64,000 nt of DNA from Heliocidaris tuberculata (taxonomy: Eukaryota; Echinodermata; Echinoidea; Camarodonta; Echinometridae): contig CM046847.1 in assembly GCA_025618425.1 (NCBI GenBank), forward strand, positions 9,385,033 to 9,449,032, in the 5' to 3' direction. A program made the position numbers and the translations under genes. Shown in pieces: positions 1-13,600 of the stretch. Position 1 is the stretch's first letter, and the number at the start of each line of letters is the position of its first letter. The notes below the pieces were generated by a model that did no database searches, had not been told where the DNA came from, and worked only from the letters and a program-made list of their open reading frames with translations.

Positions 1-415
1 AAGTAATATTTATATGTGCATTAAATATAATGCTGTAAATTGATTGAAAGCACCCACTTTCCAGTATTCTACCAGTATTCAAGATTTAGTGTATTCAGAC
101 TATGTGTAACTGTCAAGCACTCTAGTTGAGAGCAGTCTATTTCAAAAATGTATTTGAGACTTGGTTCCGGGAGTTCAAGACCAGGAAGGAAAGTCGGTAT
201 ATAGTTAGTTCACTTCTAGCATAATTAGCAGGCTTGAGGCAGAGACTGGTGGTGTCAAATAACTATTCCATTTAAAGTGTACCAACCACCTGAAAAAAAA
301 AGAATTTGTATACTGCTAGGAAGTATAAAATTAACCTCAAAGAACTTTATCTGAAATTCTAATCTATAGGTCAACAGTTAATGAGTATGAAGGAAATAGA
401 GGATAACATGAAAAT

Positions 416-456
416 GCTCGCACGGAACCAAACTAAGAGTTGGGTTCCGCGCGAGC
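416..456. repeat. GC-rich short hairpin
   Basis: Arms GCTCGCACGGAACC (416–429) and GGTTCCGCGCGAGC (443–456) form a near-perfect 14-bp stem around a 13-nt loop. The GC content is much higher than the flanks. It is probably the end of, or a fragment of, a repeat; no function is visible. Confidence 0.5.
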
Positions 457-645
457 CTTTATCTTGGTAAGCGGTTACGGGTGCGTTGTGTAGTCTACTC
501 AAGAGTCGCTTTTACGCTTATAGAGAAACCTCTAACATACAGAGCAAAATTAGTTTTGGTGATTGGTACCCTTTAAATCATAGGCCTACATTGTCTTCAC
601 ACCTCTCTTTGTACCATTCACTGTAGACTCGTTACAACTAACCAT

Positions 646-1236
646 ATAAAGGGCTATCCAACCTTGGTAATAAGATGATTTGTGTGAAAGCAGAAAAATA
701 AGAAAAACAGGATGTTGAAAGTTTGGAAGAAATCGAACAAGGAATAAGAAAGTTACGGATGTTTGAAAAATGAGATTACTACATCTATGCCAATCTCAAA
801 TTGGCAATTTCATGAGTCGATTGTGACATACTTGCAAACAACTCTCCCGTTTGTCATACACAAAAATATCATTCATTTGCGTTTTTTTCCGAAGTGCCTT
901 TACCCTCTGGGCAGTACTCAAAATATAGATAGCATATTACTGAAGGTCCTCAAACAAGAAAAAATAACCTGCTGAGTAATACAATACATTTTGAAAAAAT
1001 GAAATTTTAGTCATTTTGTGTGTCAGAGCATATGGGGGAGTTGGCCGCCACTGCATCCCAGTGACATTATCTATTTGGCTAATTTTAAATCCCCATATGT
1101 GTAGTGATTACAACTTTCAAAAATTCATAACTTTCTTATTGCTTGTCCGATTTCGTTCAAACTATCACCAATCTGCTCTGATTTTTCCTCTTTCTTTCAG
1201 AGCAACTGGTCATTAAGGCTGGATTTCCCCTTTAAT
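646..1236. mobile_element. Foldback element with long imperfect inverted arms (copy 1)
   Basis: The left arm begins near AAAGGGCTATCC and the right arm ends near GGATTTCCCCTTT. The arms pair over more than 100 bases, including AATAAGAAAGTTA on the left and its complement on the right. There is no coding capacity. It shares arm motifs with the elements at 2939–3412, 10888–11476 and 39328–39919, so it looks like a dispersed non-autonomous family. Confidence 0.6.
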
Positions 1237-2938
1237 ATTTCCTTTTTATCAGGGTTTGTAAAATACCTGTGGATAAGACTTTTTCTCTGTATTGTAGAGC
1301 AATGATGCATACACATTTAATGCTGTATGAGCCACTTTTGTTCTTCTCCCTCTCCTATCTGTTTAAATGGGCATTAATTGATTTTATATAATCTTTTGGG
1401 GGCATTTTCTTTGTTTATTTGTTTTGATAAATATTTCCCTCTCTCTAGTGTTTGAGCCCATTATCTTTTCATTAATGTAAATTATAAAGTTGAATGTTTG
1501 TTTTCCCTTGTTGTATATGTAAATGATATCAATGCAAACAATTGTAGGAAGCAAGGTTGACTTTTTCATACATGTAATTTTGGTTCATGTATGTGCATAA
1601 ACATTGGAACATTCACAAATTTTTGACTCAAGTAAATGGAGACATTTGTAAATATGAAAATGTGTTATTATTATATGTACATACAAGAAATCTTTATGAA
1701 GTCTTAAAATTATGTGTCAAATTATGGAAACTCGATTTACTGGTGTGATGATTCTTGTATGATTTCATGTTAGTAGTGTTTGTTTTTATTTGCGATATTG
1801 TAATGGAACTTTGCGTTTGATTATTCCTTTTTAATGCCATAATGGTATGGCTCTGGAATTTCAACTTGGAATCCTTTATTAGCATATGCTAGTTCATCTG
1901 TTTTTATTTTTGAAACACCCTTTAGAGTTTAGAATGCCTTTGCCAATGATTTAAAAGTGTTTTTTTTGTTTGTTTTTTTTTTCTGTCTGCCCACCTGCTA
2001 TTAATTAAAATATCACAATTGCTTGTGATGTAAATGACTGCAGTAAAAAAATATAATTGTAGGGTTTTCCCCTTTTGGCCTGTAATAAATGATGAACTGG
2101 TCATTCGGGAGGGGGGGGGGGGGGGGGTGATCAGAGACTGAAAACAAATTCATAAAAGTATTGGACCTATTCTTACATTTGTAAATTGAATCTGAAGTTC
2201 ACATGAAGAGGAAATATTGTGAACATGTGAAAATGAAATCTATTCTTTTTACATTATTTTGGCATTGAAGGAACAGAGAGTTTTATGTCAAAAGAGCTTT
2301 TTGTCATCATGGTAGACTTGTTTGTGAATTATAATGCAAAGTTTGATACTTTGAGGATTGTGCAAGTCACTCTTATCTTGGTGTAGGCTCATTCTTATGA
2401 CATTTTTGCTCTTACATGTATATCTGTTATTTCCACCATGTCACTTGTGTATTTGTAATAAAATATCATCACCATTGATTTTTGTCTCCTCAATTAATGA
2501 GTCGGCTGTCCACTTCTATCTTCTTTCAAAAGCTATCAATATGTTTCACTTTCAAACTTAGCTCAAATATTTCTCTCAATCTTATTCATCACTCATATAC
2601 TTAAATACCATTGTGTATTATTGAAGGTAAATGTCTGTAACAAAATCTGCAGTGGTGTTGCCAGGGATTGTCTTATCAAAGTGTACATATACGGAGTGAA
2701 TAGGAAGAAAAATATAAGAGTATGTTAGCATTTTTTTAAAAATCCTCCAGGAATAAAGCAGGCTTTTTTCATTTCCTTATCCATGATTGATACAAAAATG
2801 AAAAGGGTCTGCCATATTACTGGGACAAATATTACTGTTACAATTTTTGTTCCTATTTACCCAGTTTTACAGTTAGCATAATTATGTAACACCTTTTACA
2901 GAGTAACCATCAATACTATGGTAGATCATCTCCTTACG

Positions 2939-3412
2939 AGGGAAAGTCCACCCTAGTATTAAGTTGATTTGAATAAAGGCAGAAAAATGAGAGAAACGGA
3001 TTAGTGGAAGTTTAAGCAAAATCAATAAGAAAGTTATGAATTTTTAAAATTGTAATCAAACACATATTGGCAACTCCATGACGTATCTTGTGAGCTTTCT
3101 TTCTTAGTTGTTCAAGAAGGAATACATTCGTTTCATACAGATTTTTTGTAAAAACATGGTTTTATCTAGGGTGCATGTGTAATTTGATATGGAAAATGGA
3201 AATTTACGATTTTTTAAAGTACAGGGCAAATGGGAGAGGAGCTCGCAAGATAAGTCATGGAGTTGCCAATTTGTGTTTGACCGGGTAAAACTACAAAAAT
3301 TCACAACTTTCTTATTTCTTATCGGATTTTGCTCAAACTTTGATTGATCTTTTTATTTGATTTTCTGCTTCTTTTGAAACCAACTTGATATCAAGGTGGA
3401 CTTCCACTTATG
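2939..3412. mobile_element. Foldback element with long imperfect inverted arms (copy 2)
   Basis: The left arm starts GAGGGAAAGTCCACC and the right arm ends GGTGGACTTCCACTT. The arms also share AATAAGAAAGTTATGAA and the inverted GGCAACTCCATGAC / GTCATGGAGTTGCC. It contains no gene and belongs to the same palindromic family as the element at 646. Confidence 0.6.
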
Positions 3413-3653
3413 TCAATTCAACTCTAGTCAAAGTACTAATGACAATCAAAATCTTGTATTTATAAAGTTTAATATTCCACAATCATATCTTCTCCAGCAA
3501 GTATAAGTGCTAGAAATATACAATATAAAAGCTCTAACATTTTTTTTTCCTGTGCAATATTTCCAGACAACTTAAATTACAATAAATGCATGAAATCATT
3601 ACAAATTATCATGATTTGGAATGGTATGGAATCATTTGAATCCCTGAGCATTT

Positions 3654-3877
3654 CCAGGGGGGTGTGTTTCACAAAGAGTTAAGTTTGACCTACAGTCATG
3701 CGTAAGTGCCAATGTGCATTCGGTATAAAATGCGTAATCTCATTGGTAGATTACCCAATAGCGCGCGTCCCATGAGCATGATCTGACCAATGCGGTGATG
3801 TGTCATCTACCGCACGCAACTAGGAATTTAAGCACGACTTTAAGTCAAACTCAACTCTTTGTGAAACACCCCCCTGG
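3654..3877. mobile_element. Short MITE with terminal inverted repeats
   Basis: The 224-bp unit starts CCAGGGGGGTGTGTTTCAC and ends GTGAAACACCCCCCTGG. The inverted repeats extend about 35 bases (CAAAGAGTTAAGTTTGAC against GTCAAACTCAACTCTTTG). The interior is non-coding and relatively GC-rich. No clear target-site duplication was identified, so the superfamily is unknown. Confidence 0.7.
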
Positions 3878-4072
3878 TGGTGACTTTAATAGAGCCCCTT
3901 TCCTACACAACCCAAGATTGAGTCTTGTTCATATATGACACAAAAACCGGCCACAGCTAATTGGACAACACTTTCAGTGTAAACAAATGGAAAAGGCCAA
4001 TGTTTTGGCGATTTTCCAAAAGTAGTTCTGCACATAGGTTCCTATATGTTATACAAATATTGACTGCTCATG

Positions 4073-4565
4073 AGGATGATGGTGGAAATTATCACTCCCA
4101 AGGTGGTGTTCATACCGGCCCTTCTATCATCCCCGAGGCGAAGCCGAGGGGTGATAGAAGGGCCGGTATGAACACCACCGAGGGAGCGATAATTTCCACC
4201 ACCATCCGATTACAGAGCAGTCCATATTTGTTTTATATACCTCATCCTTTTTATTGATTCAGTTGCTAAGTCACCTGCCATGTTGAATTCTTACGCGCTG
4301 CGCGTATTGAACGCAGTCACATAGCCTAGCACGAAAGCGCTCTTAAAACCTGAACCAAATTTTGTGTACGCACGTGTGTGCAAGAGTCGTGGAGGGGTTA
4401 CGCGTTCTATCACAGGGTTTTGGCCTTCTATCATTTGACCTTAGGTCAATTGATAGAACGCCAAAACCCTCTGACGCAATGATAGATCGAGATGCGCCGT
4501 GTCATGTGATATAGTTTTGACCAATCAATGAATAAGAATCTATGTATGAGGTATATAAAATAAAT
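4073..4565. mobile_element. Compound palindromic repeat with near-perfect hairpin
   Basis: The segment 4078–4206 is a strong hairpin: about 58 bases on the left, from GATGGTGGAAATTATC, pair with the right arm ending GATAATTTCCACCACCATC. A second inverted pair lies at about 4408–4477, and a third, TTTATATACCTCAT (about 4231) against ATGAGGTATATAAAA (about 4545), brackets the right part. The three nested palindromes suggest a foldback transposon or a composite of two. No coding sequence is present. Confidence 0.6.
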
Positions 4566-4700
4566 TATCAGTATGTAACAGTATTTAGATGAATGACAAG
4601 CCCTGTGCACCTCATTGTTTGCCACAGTAGCTTTATTGAAACAAATTACTGCCTTTTGACTGAAAGGGACTTTAACCTACTCATACAATGCATCTACTAA

Positions 4701-5089
4701 TTTAAATAAAAGCTTGAGTTCTGGGTAAGGTAAAAAATAATTTGTGAGCTTTCTCATTCTTTTTATATTAGTTTGGAAGATTACTATAGTAGATATGTAT
4801 CCTGAAAAGGATTGCTCTTCAAATGCTCTCTCATTCAAAATATGACAAGAAACAGCTGAAATCTTTGGGCCGAACATTTATCTGTAGTCCCATATACACA
4901 TTTCTGTGTGCAGTGCATGTGACTCTCAGCAGGATTGAGTCAATTTCTTATTATTTTGGTGATTCCAAAACCTTACAGCGTACACCAATTCTTATTTGCT
5001 ATAAATGTATGATCAACCTTTCCCAATTGCTTTGAGACAGTTTCTTTCACAATTCAATCTCATAAAAAGAACTCAACTTTATCTTTAAA
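4701..5089 (-). mobile_element. TTGAGTTCTGG-ended MITE, copy A
   Basis: One of six longer copies of a dispersed non-coding element whose ends are TTGAGTTCTGG and CCAGAACTCAA. Shared internal landmarks are a segment that reads TTTGTGAGCTTTCTCATTC and a central segment around CCATATACACATTTCTGTGTG. Other copies are at 18728, 30105, 34154, 57109 and 62852, with a fragment at 38865. Orientation is arbitrary, set here relative to the copy at 34154. Confidence 0.75.
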
Positions 5090-6281
5090 TGATAGACTGT
5101 CTAATTTCAACAGCATATAACGAGCTCACGTGATATCATGATGGCAAAATCTTCTGGACTTACATACTCTTTTGGATATAAAACATAAATTTTATAGTAT
5201 TCGGGAGGAATGATAATATATCTCTCTCTTACAAAATATACAAAACATATAAAAGGTATGATAATTATTTTGGTAATTCATAACTTTGGGCAATTCTGTA
5301 CCTTTAGATTAAACAAACTTCATAGTAATCATATTTCTATTAACCATATTTTGAATTAAGAAAGAAAACAATGAAACTCAACAAAAGAATTGCCTTGCTC
5401 TACTAAGTAGTAATACATTAAAAAAATATGCAACTTACTGCGTCAATGTGAACCTCTTATCATCATTATGTCACTCATTATACAGTGGCAAGATTTTAGC
5501 AGGAATCATTACCAGTAAATGTATTTCCATTAATTAGATTCCAAGGTAAATTACAACATCTCGGGAATAATTCCTTAAACAACCACATTCCTATACATGT
5601 AGTATACATCAAAAATATCTTCAGTGCTTTTTTTTATCACTGATTTAAAATGATAATCATTATTGGCACTCAATTATATGCCCATGTTGAAATATATATG
5701 ATGAACACTTAATTTCTGTTGACGTCTTCACTTGAATTAAATGTTCCTTTGTGTTTCCACTACAACTTTTTAAAATGTAAATGAAAAACCTTTATAGACT
5801 TTCTTTTATGACTTGCAAAAGTCTGCAATATCAAGCTAAACCTAATTTATGGGGAAAATAGATTACATTAGCATAATTCTGCAATAAATTTGACCCCCCC
5901 CCCCCAAAAAAAAAGAGATAACATATAACCTTTTTTGTCTTGCATTACAAAAATACTTTCAATTGCATAAAAATTAACACGCGTACACTTGCAGACCATC
6001 TCAGATGAATAGAATAATAATCACGAGTCCGGATAAGAACTTGCCTAATAAACTTATGTATGTACTTGATTGCATATCCTGCCATCAATCCTGGTTTTTC
6101 TTCACAATATACTTCAAATTCATCATTTGAAAAGCAATGTTGGTTTATATAAGCCTACATGTTGGGCCATTTAACCCGCTGACTACTGAATTCTGTTATT
6201 CACATAAGCTTAATACAGGGTGGTCGTTGGCAATGGGTTAAGATACATGTATTTGGATTACAGGGTGTCGATTGTGGAGGA

Positions 6282-6553
6282 TTACTGACTAAGTAGAGTA
6301 GTAACTTGGACCCTCCCATCCATGGATCCACTCAAGCATACTCCGGTGTTAAGCGTTGTACACCAGTCGACACTGACTACCGGTGTTCGGTGTCCGAGGA
6401 TGGTCAGTGTCCGGACCATCCCTTTCTCTTTGTTTAGCTGAAGGAGAGAGATGGAGAATATGAAATTATTCTGAATCTCTTTCTTTAGATTGAGATTTGT
6501 CATTTGAGGGAACATTCTTGGCATTGTCATGGTCATGTGCAGTCTTCAACTCC

Positions 6554-6600
<47 letters not shown>

Positions 6601-8167
6601 TACTATCTCCACATAGTCATCATAATTCTATTCATATGAAGGACAATTCCTATCAATATTATCAGAAGCACTGCTAAATGCCACAATCGTAATCATCATC
6701 ATAATTGTCATTATCAATGTCAGCAGCACCGTAACCACCACCAGCACCATCATCACCATCACTACACCACTACTACTAATAATATGACCAGGACCACCAC
6801 TATTGCAATCTTCATCATCATCATTATCTTCGTCATCATCATCATCATCACCACCATCACCATCACCATAAACATCGTCATTATCATCATTACCATTATC
6901 AATATCATCATCAATATGATTACAATCATCACTGCCATCATCGGCGTCATCATCATAATCACTATCATCACCATCATCATCATTACCATCATCATCATTA
7001 CCATCACCACCACCACCACCACCATCACCATCAACACCATCATCACCATCAACACCACCACCACCGCCACTATCATTATCACACATCATCACCATCTTTA
7101 ATCATTCCTAACTGTATCTCTCTGCTACTTTTATACTGACCTTGTAAATGACCCCTCCGCGCGGAGCACAGGTCAGTACGTAGTTCCCGCTGGTGTCGAA
7201 AGCAAACAGCTTGCCTCTGGGGTTCTGCTGCTGCCTGTACCCACCGAATCCTGATACCACAAAGGGACCAGTCGCTCCATCGTGGATGGGCATATCCATC
7301 AGCCGCTGACCTACTTTGTGTATGCTCCATTCAGTAAACTGGGATCATGAAAATAAAATGGAAAAAAAAAAACCAACTTACAATTCATATGAAAGGTCTA
7401 GACCCTTACATGCAGTGCCATTTCACAGCTTTCAGAGATCCCATCATAATAATTACTAGCATCATGTAAGCTCTCCATAGTACAGCTATATCACACCACA
7501 TGTTTTGTATCATGTTATGTCAAAGACAGCGATGGAGCCTACAATATTACAGCTGAGTTATTTGCCCAGTTGTGCAATTCTCTTACAATACGATGTTTAG
7601 ACCACAGAGGGATGCTGATTCTTTATTGAGTTTTCGTTTGAAACGATGCTCGAACAAGCGTTTCGCAATACATCGTTTCGTTATACATTTTTTTATACAA
7701 TGTTCAGACTATGAAAATTGGATTACTCATCGTACAGCTATACGATTCTTGCATAGCCATACTATGAATTTAGGTAGTCCGAAAAGAGGGTAAGTTCCAG
7801 AAATCAGACAATAGCCTGAAGATAACCTTCAGAAGGCAAGTTTCAATGATCCGCTTTTCTAGAATCCTACACAACAGTGGCGACACAAACCCAATCCCTG
7901 ATTTATAACACATAAAGATAAAATGACAGGAGGAGAAATCACTTTTCCATCGGATCCCATGCTATAGACAGAGGTCTCTGCTGGGCTGAACTGTGCAGCA
8001 TACACCTGACCCTGATGAGCTCTCCAACTCAGTAAACACTCCTGCCTTTGGATATCTGCAAAGCAAGCATTTAAGAGACACCATTTCAGGTCGAATTTCA
8101 ATGACACAAAATCAGTCATAGCAGCAATATACATCTAACCAAGATAACAACAACAATGTACAACATT

Positions 8168-8204
<37 letters not shown>

Positions 8205-10600
8205 AGCATGGAAAACTATCTTATCAATCAAAATTTTTATCTGCCATCTCCAAAGTATTCCAAATGTAAAGCAAATGAAAACAATTGAAGAATTAAAAGT
8301 ATGGAAGGGAGAAAAGGTCAATTTATTAAATTTGTAGTCAAATCAATTATCGAAAAGTAATTTTTGGAAAAAATATTTCAATTTTTTATTTATTCACTTC
8401 TTTCTTTCTTTTTGTTTGTTTGTTTGTTTGTTTGTTTGTTTGTTTGTTGTTTTTTTTTTGGGGGGGGTTGTTTATTAAACAAACTTCCTGCAAAGAATGT
8501 GGTATATTGAAAGGAATCTTCAAAGTAAAATAGTAAAATGCAAAATCACTGTTTTCCTGTTTAACTTAGCAATTTCTTTGCTGCATTTTATATTCATGTC
8601 TTTTCATTGTTGCCAATTTGAGGGCAGGATACAGAAAAGCTGATGCACTGATCCCAGCTGATAACACTCACCAAATAATCGGACCATTCCGTCTCCAGCT
8701 CCTGTGACAAGCAGATTACCATTGTGATTGAAGGATGTACAGTTTATACAACCAGCACTTCTAGCCAGAGGAAGCTCTTTCTGTAAACATAATAATAGCA
8801 AGAAACATTCGGAATGTTTCAAACTTAAAGCTCATTTACAGTATCGGTAGCAAAAAGGAAATTGAAAAGAAACATGTTAAATATAGTCTCATTTTGTTCT
8901 CCTTGTATCAAAAGATGTCTGTAAGAGATCATTTGGTATTCCATCTATGATTTCTGGTGAATTTCAGTGTAAATATCTGTCAGGAATGCTTGATCACTGC
9001 CATTATGCTAGGACCCTTCCACCCCGACGACTCCCCGCACAGCAATCTTGGGGCTTCGCATAGAGACAGCGTGTGTGCACTGTGTGTAGCTACTCATTAT
9101 TGGTTTTACACGTGTGTGTACAGTGTATAGCACATGCTGCCTTTGTTGGGATTTTACGTGCCTGTCCCGGCACATAAATTAGTTTTTGCGTCTTATTTGT
9201 TTAATAATAAACTTTAGGAGGTGAAATCTTCACAGTGTTTTAGTATTGCTAGTATCTTGCTATTTATCAACAAAAATTGAAGAAATCTGACGAACAGTTT
9301 TTGAGGGATTACCAAAACTTTACATGACCTTTAATATATATCAGGGCCCGTATTCAATTCAATACTTAAGAGTGAAATATGAGTAGTTTACTTAGTTTTC
9401 GGCTGAGATAAAATACTTAAGCAATTTTGGTATTCAGTTGAATCTTTTGGCTAAGTATTTTACCCTAGGTCTAAGACAGCTCCCTAGCAGACTTAAACCA
9501 ATTACTTGATTGGCAGGTATGTGGCTTTCATACATACGCGCAGTAGTATAAGCTGCGCACAAGCAAACCATGTAAGCGCGCATCTACTGTGACGCATTTA
9601 TTGCGCATGATTTTGGACAGGACATGTGACGTCACAATGGATATCAGTAAGTATTTTGCCTCAAAGTCGGGTTACTAATGAAAAATACCTTAAAGTGATC
9701 TGAATACGAGTTAAGCCATTTTACTTAGCCGAGTTAAATACTTAGTAATTTACTTACTTAATGCACGTTTTTAATTGAATACCGGCCCAGATTCCCACAT
9801 ACAGCAAGGCGTGGTATTCTGAAAACTATGCTACCATTTATGCTAGTGAGAGGTATGTCAATTGTCTGAATTGAGACAAGTCACAGGTTAATATTTGCAC
9901 AAAGGTGCCAGGATACACTTACAGTTAAGAGAGACACTGGCTCAAGCATGAATTACAAAGAGTTTATTAGATGTACATGCGATATCAATTTGCTATAACA
10001 ATGAACATACCTCTTACAATTAAAGGTAAGGGATAACAAAGTTTTCAGAATGCCATCTAAGCACTCCTTGCCACAAAACAAACAAACAGGGAAATATGAA
10101 ACATAACATGAACCTCTTACTGGCAGAGTGTAGTCTAATATTTTGTAATACAATCATTATCAAAAATCATTTTTAAATGTGGGGCACGTCTTTGAGGATT
10201 AGTGTTGCACGTTCAAGGAAAAAGAATACCATATTATCTGATGTAATTCCGAGATTGGCCTCATTTGATACTGAAGCTTCCACAATCAAAATATACTCTA
10301 GATTTTTAATTTTTAAAAAATCAGCAAGTGCATTCTCTGACCTTAGAAAAATTATTACATACTTATTTACGTAAAGAAAAATTATGGTAGTAGAATTCAA
10401 TTCTGCTATCATTATGAAACTGTTGAAATTCTCACCTGCAATCTAAGAGTCTTAAGATCCCAGGTGGTGAGTTTACAAGCCCCGTGGAGAGGGGAGCCTG
10501 GCTTGCTGAGGTCTGACCCCCAGTCTGCTACCTGACTGGCTGAGGAACAGACGAACGTTGTACCACTAGGGTTGCTCGCAATAGATACAACTCTGCCACA

Positions 10601-10639
<39 letters not shown>

Positions 10640-13600
10640 TATCTAAACTTAGATATTGCTCATGTTGTGAAGTGGTCTATAGGATATATGAATGAATTAT
10701 GGATAATATGGAGAGTGAGGATACAAGCCTCCTGAAGAGGGGAACCTGGTTTGCTAAAATCTGATGCCCAGTCTACTACCTGACTTGCTAATTAACAGAC
10801 TAATGTTCCGCTAGGGTTGCATGCAATAGACACAATTCTGTCAAATCAGAGGGAAAGTGACAAAAAATACATATGTATGTATATCAATTAAAGGAGAATG
10901 AAACCCTGGGGAAATATCCATTTTAATGAGAAGAGAGGATAGAGAGAAGCAATTTTAAAAAAGTTCCATCAAAATCGGTTACGAAATGAGAAAGTTATGA
11001 AAGTTTGAAAAGTCTCAATTTACTTTCTATGGTGATCCTCAAATTGGCAATGTTGTTTCAAAGTGACAAGTTTTGTAGTACAACTCTCAATATGTTTTAT
11101 ACACAAAATTTTATATTTTTTCCATTACCTCTAAAGATGCTGCTTGTCTTTTTGTGAACTCAACATATGTTGTGTCAAATACATTTTCCCATGATATATC
11201 TTGAGCTAAGAAGGAGACAAGCTGCACCTTGAGAGATAATGGGGATAATATGAAATTTTGTGTACAAAACATATGGAGAGTTGTACTACTAAACCTGTCA
11301 CTTTGAAGCAACATTGCCAATTAGAGAATTGCCATAGAAAGTAAATTGAGACTTTTCAAACTTTCATAACTTTCTCATTTCGTAACCGATTTTGATGGAA
11401 CTTTTTTAAATTGCTTCTCTCTATCCTCTCTTTTCATTAAAATTGAATTTTTCCCCAGGGTTTCATTCGCCTTTAACAAAGCTAACCTGAAAAGAGAACT
11501 TGAAAAACACACTCATTTATGAACATTTCTCCCTGCGATCTGAACGATAGGTACTTCATCCCTTTTGCAGACTTACACAAAATTATGCGAAAATTTGCAG
11601 TTTTAGTAGACATCCTGTAGATGCTGCCTATGAAATTGCAAGGTCACAAGTTCTATAATTCCTTTGTAAGAAATGAAAATCTTGCTTTTGTCGCAGAGGG
11701 AGGTATTAAGAAACCAACACAAGTACATGTGTGAAATAAAGGTCAAAAATCATTTTAAAAATCACGCTATTTTTACCAAATTGTTGTTAATTACTTACTT
11801 AAAAGCAAATTGTAATCCTTTCCACATCGACACAAGTTTTCCAATTATAACTCTTTAGTAATTCATCACACAAACTCACATAACTTCAAAATTTAGGACT
11901 GAAAATGGGATGAAATACATTTAAGCCTTGAGGGTCTCATAATCCCCTATTCACTCTTAATGTTAAGTTCTTTCTCCACATTTCTTTTAAAGGCATTGAT
12001 TAACTTTGCCCAGGATTGAAAAAAAAAAATCACTGTTCCAGCTAATGCTGTAATCATAATTGCAAACCTTCAGCTCAGACAGGAATCGCCTGAGTTTTAT
12101 AGGCTGATCGGTCGTTTATATATCAAGATATTTACGATTGAACATTGATGTCGGAATAGAGTACCACCGAACCCTAAAGAACTCTTACGGTTGGCATACC
12201 TCGCTCTATCACAGAATACCGTACGGGCTGGAAACCCGCTCTGAAATCGCCAAGCGCTGGTGCTTGGTTTTTGTGACTGCAGCGCAGCGAAGAAGCCGAG
12301 CGACTTGCGCTAGCGATTGATCGCGATTTTCTCTTTTTTAGGATAGTAAACGGGTTCCATTTTCTCTCATACTTTCACATATCCTTAATTATATATGTAG
12401 TTAGAGGACTGCACACAATTCACTGGCATTTGAGCTGATTTTACAATTTTTCACAAAGTTAATCAATCACTTTAATAAATGCAATTTTCTCATTAATTCA
12501 TAAGCATGTCTGTATTAATCTTTCACTTTCTTCACACACTCGCAATCCTTCTTCTTAGTTCCAATGCCCACAAGGATCAGTTATCGTTTCACTGCCTACA
12601 AAAAAAAAATCTTACCTAGGGAATGCATTGTCTACCTCTGCTTCCTTCACAGGTTTCTTTCCATCACAGTCATACAGCTTTACAGAACCAACTGAGCTGC
12701 CAAGGATTAGCTGAAAAGAACAAACAACTACCGGTACACTAAAACTTTGTATATACAGCGAAACCTGTCTATAAAGACCACTCAAGGGAGACAATAAAAG
12801 CGGTCTTTATGAGCAGGTGGTCTTTATGGACAGGTTCCTTTAATACATGTTTCAATGAGAAACACTTTTCAAGGGAAACAAGAATTGTGGTCTTTATAGA
12901 CAGGTGGTCTTTCTATACAGGTGGTCACTACAGCAGGTTTGACTGTATCATTCAAATTTATATCACGTTGTGCTATGATATTTGCTCTTGCCGCAAGGTT
13001 ATGCATTCCTTTTGAGCTTTCTGAACCAAAATATAATGCATCATGCCACAGTATAAGGCACCTCGTCTCCAGAAGCACATGGGTAACAACTCTTCCAAAT
13101 TGAATTCTCAAGGACATAAGATGAATATATCCATATGAATAAATCAATGTCTGCTCTAATGTGCGATTCAACTCAAAGAAGTCGTAACTTTAATAATCTC
13201 ACCATTCTATCTGTCTTTGGCACCCATTCTAGAGAGAGGAGAGGTGATTTAAACATTATCGTTGCCATGGTGGAAGGATTAGGGGTTGTCTTCCACACTC
13301 TGAAGAATAAAAGGTGAAGAAATAACAAAACATCAAATTATAGCTCTGTTGACACGCATAGGCCTATCATGATGAACTAGATTCTCTTCTGCTAATGTAC
13401 AAATCTAGAATCGTCAGAACAGCCTAAACAATGTATCTAGACCATGGGCACCAACCCAGAAGTGTTATATTCACATTTGTTATAAGCAAAAATGACACAC
13501 AATATTTGTTATTCATATTCTCAAAACCATACAACATTATGTAGTCCATGTATATTTTCTAAATGACGATTAATGATATGTACTAAGAGGTGAAAACAGT

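Larger units (their letters stand above)
1..6281. other. Non-coding repeat-rich region downstream of WDR91
   Basis: I see no conserved protein in either strand of this 6.3-kb stretch. It is AT-rich and holds several palindromic transposon remnants that are listed separately. The short open frames are not protein-like. The part next to 6281 must include the WDR91 3' UTR, but no confident polyadenylation site was found for the minus strand. A plus-strand AATAAA near 2458 could belong to a gene lying left of the window; this is speculative. Confidence 0.7.

Noticed and set aside
1..2560. 3' UTR of a plus-strand gene lying left of the window
   Set aside because: An AATAAA near 2458 is present, but there is no coding sequence or splice structure to support it.
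6628..7095. 155-codon poly-Asp/Gly open frame and overlapping Ile/Thr frames
   Set aside because: They lie entirely in the triplet microsatellite in a WDR91 intron; composition explains the absence of stops.
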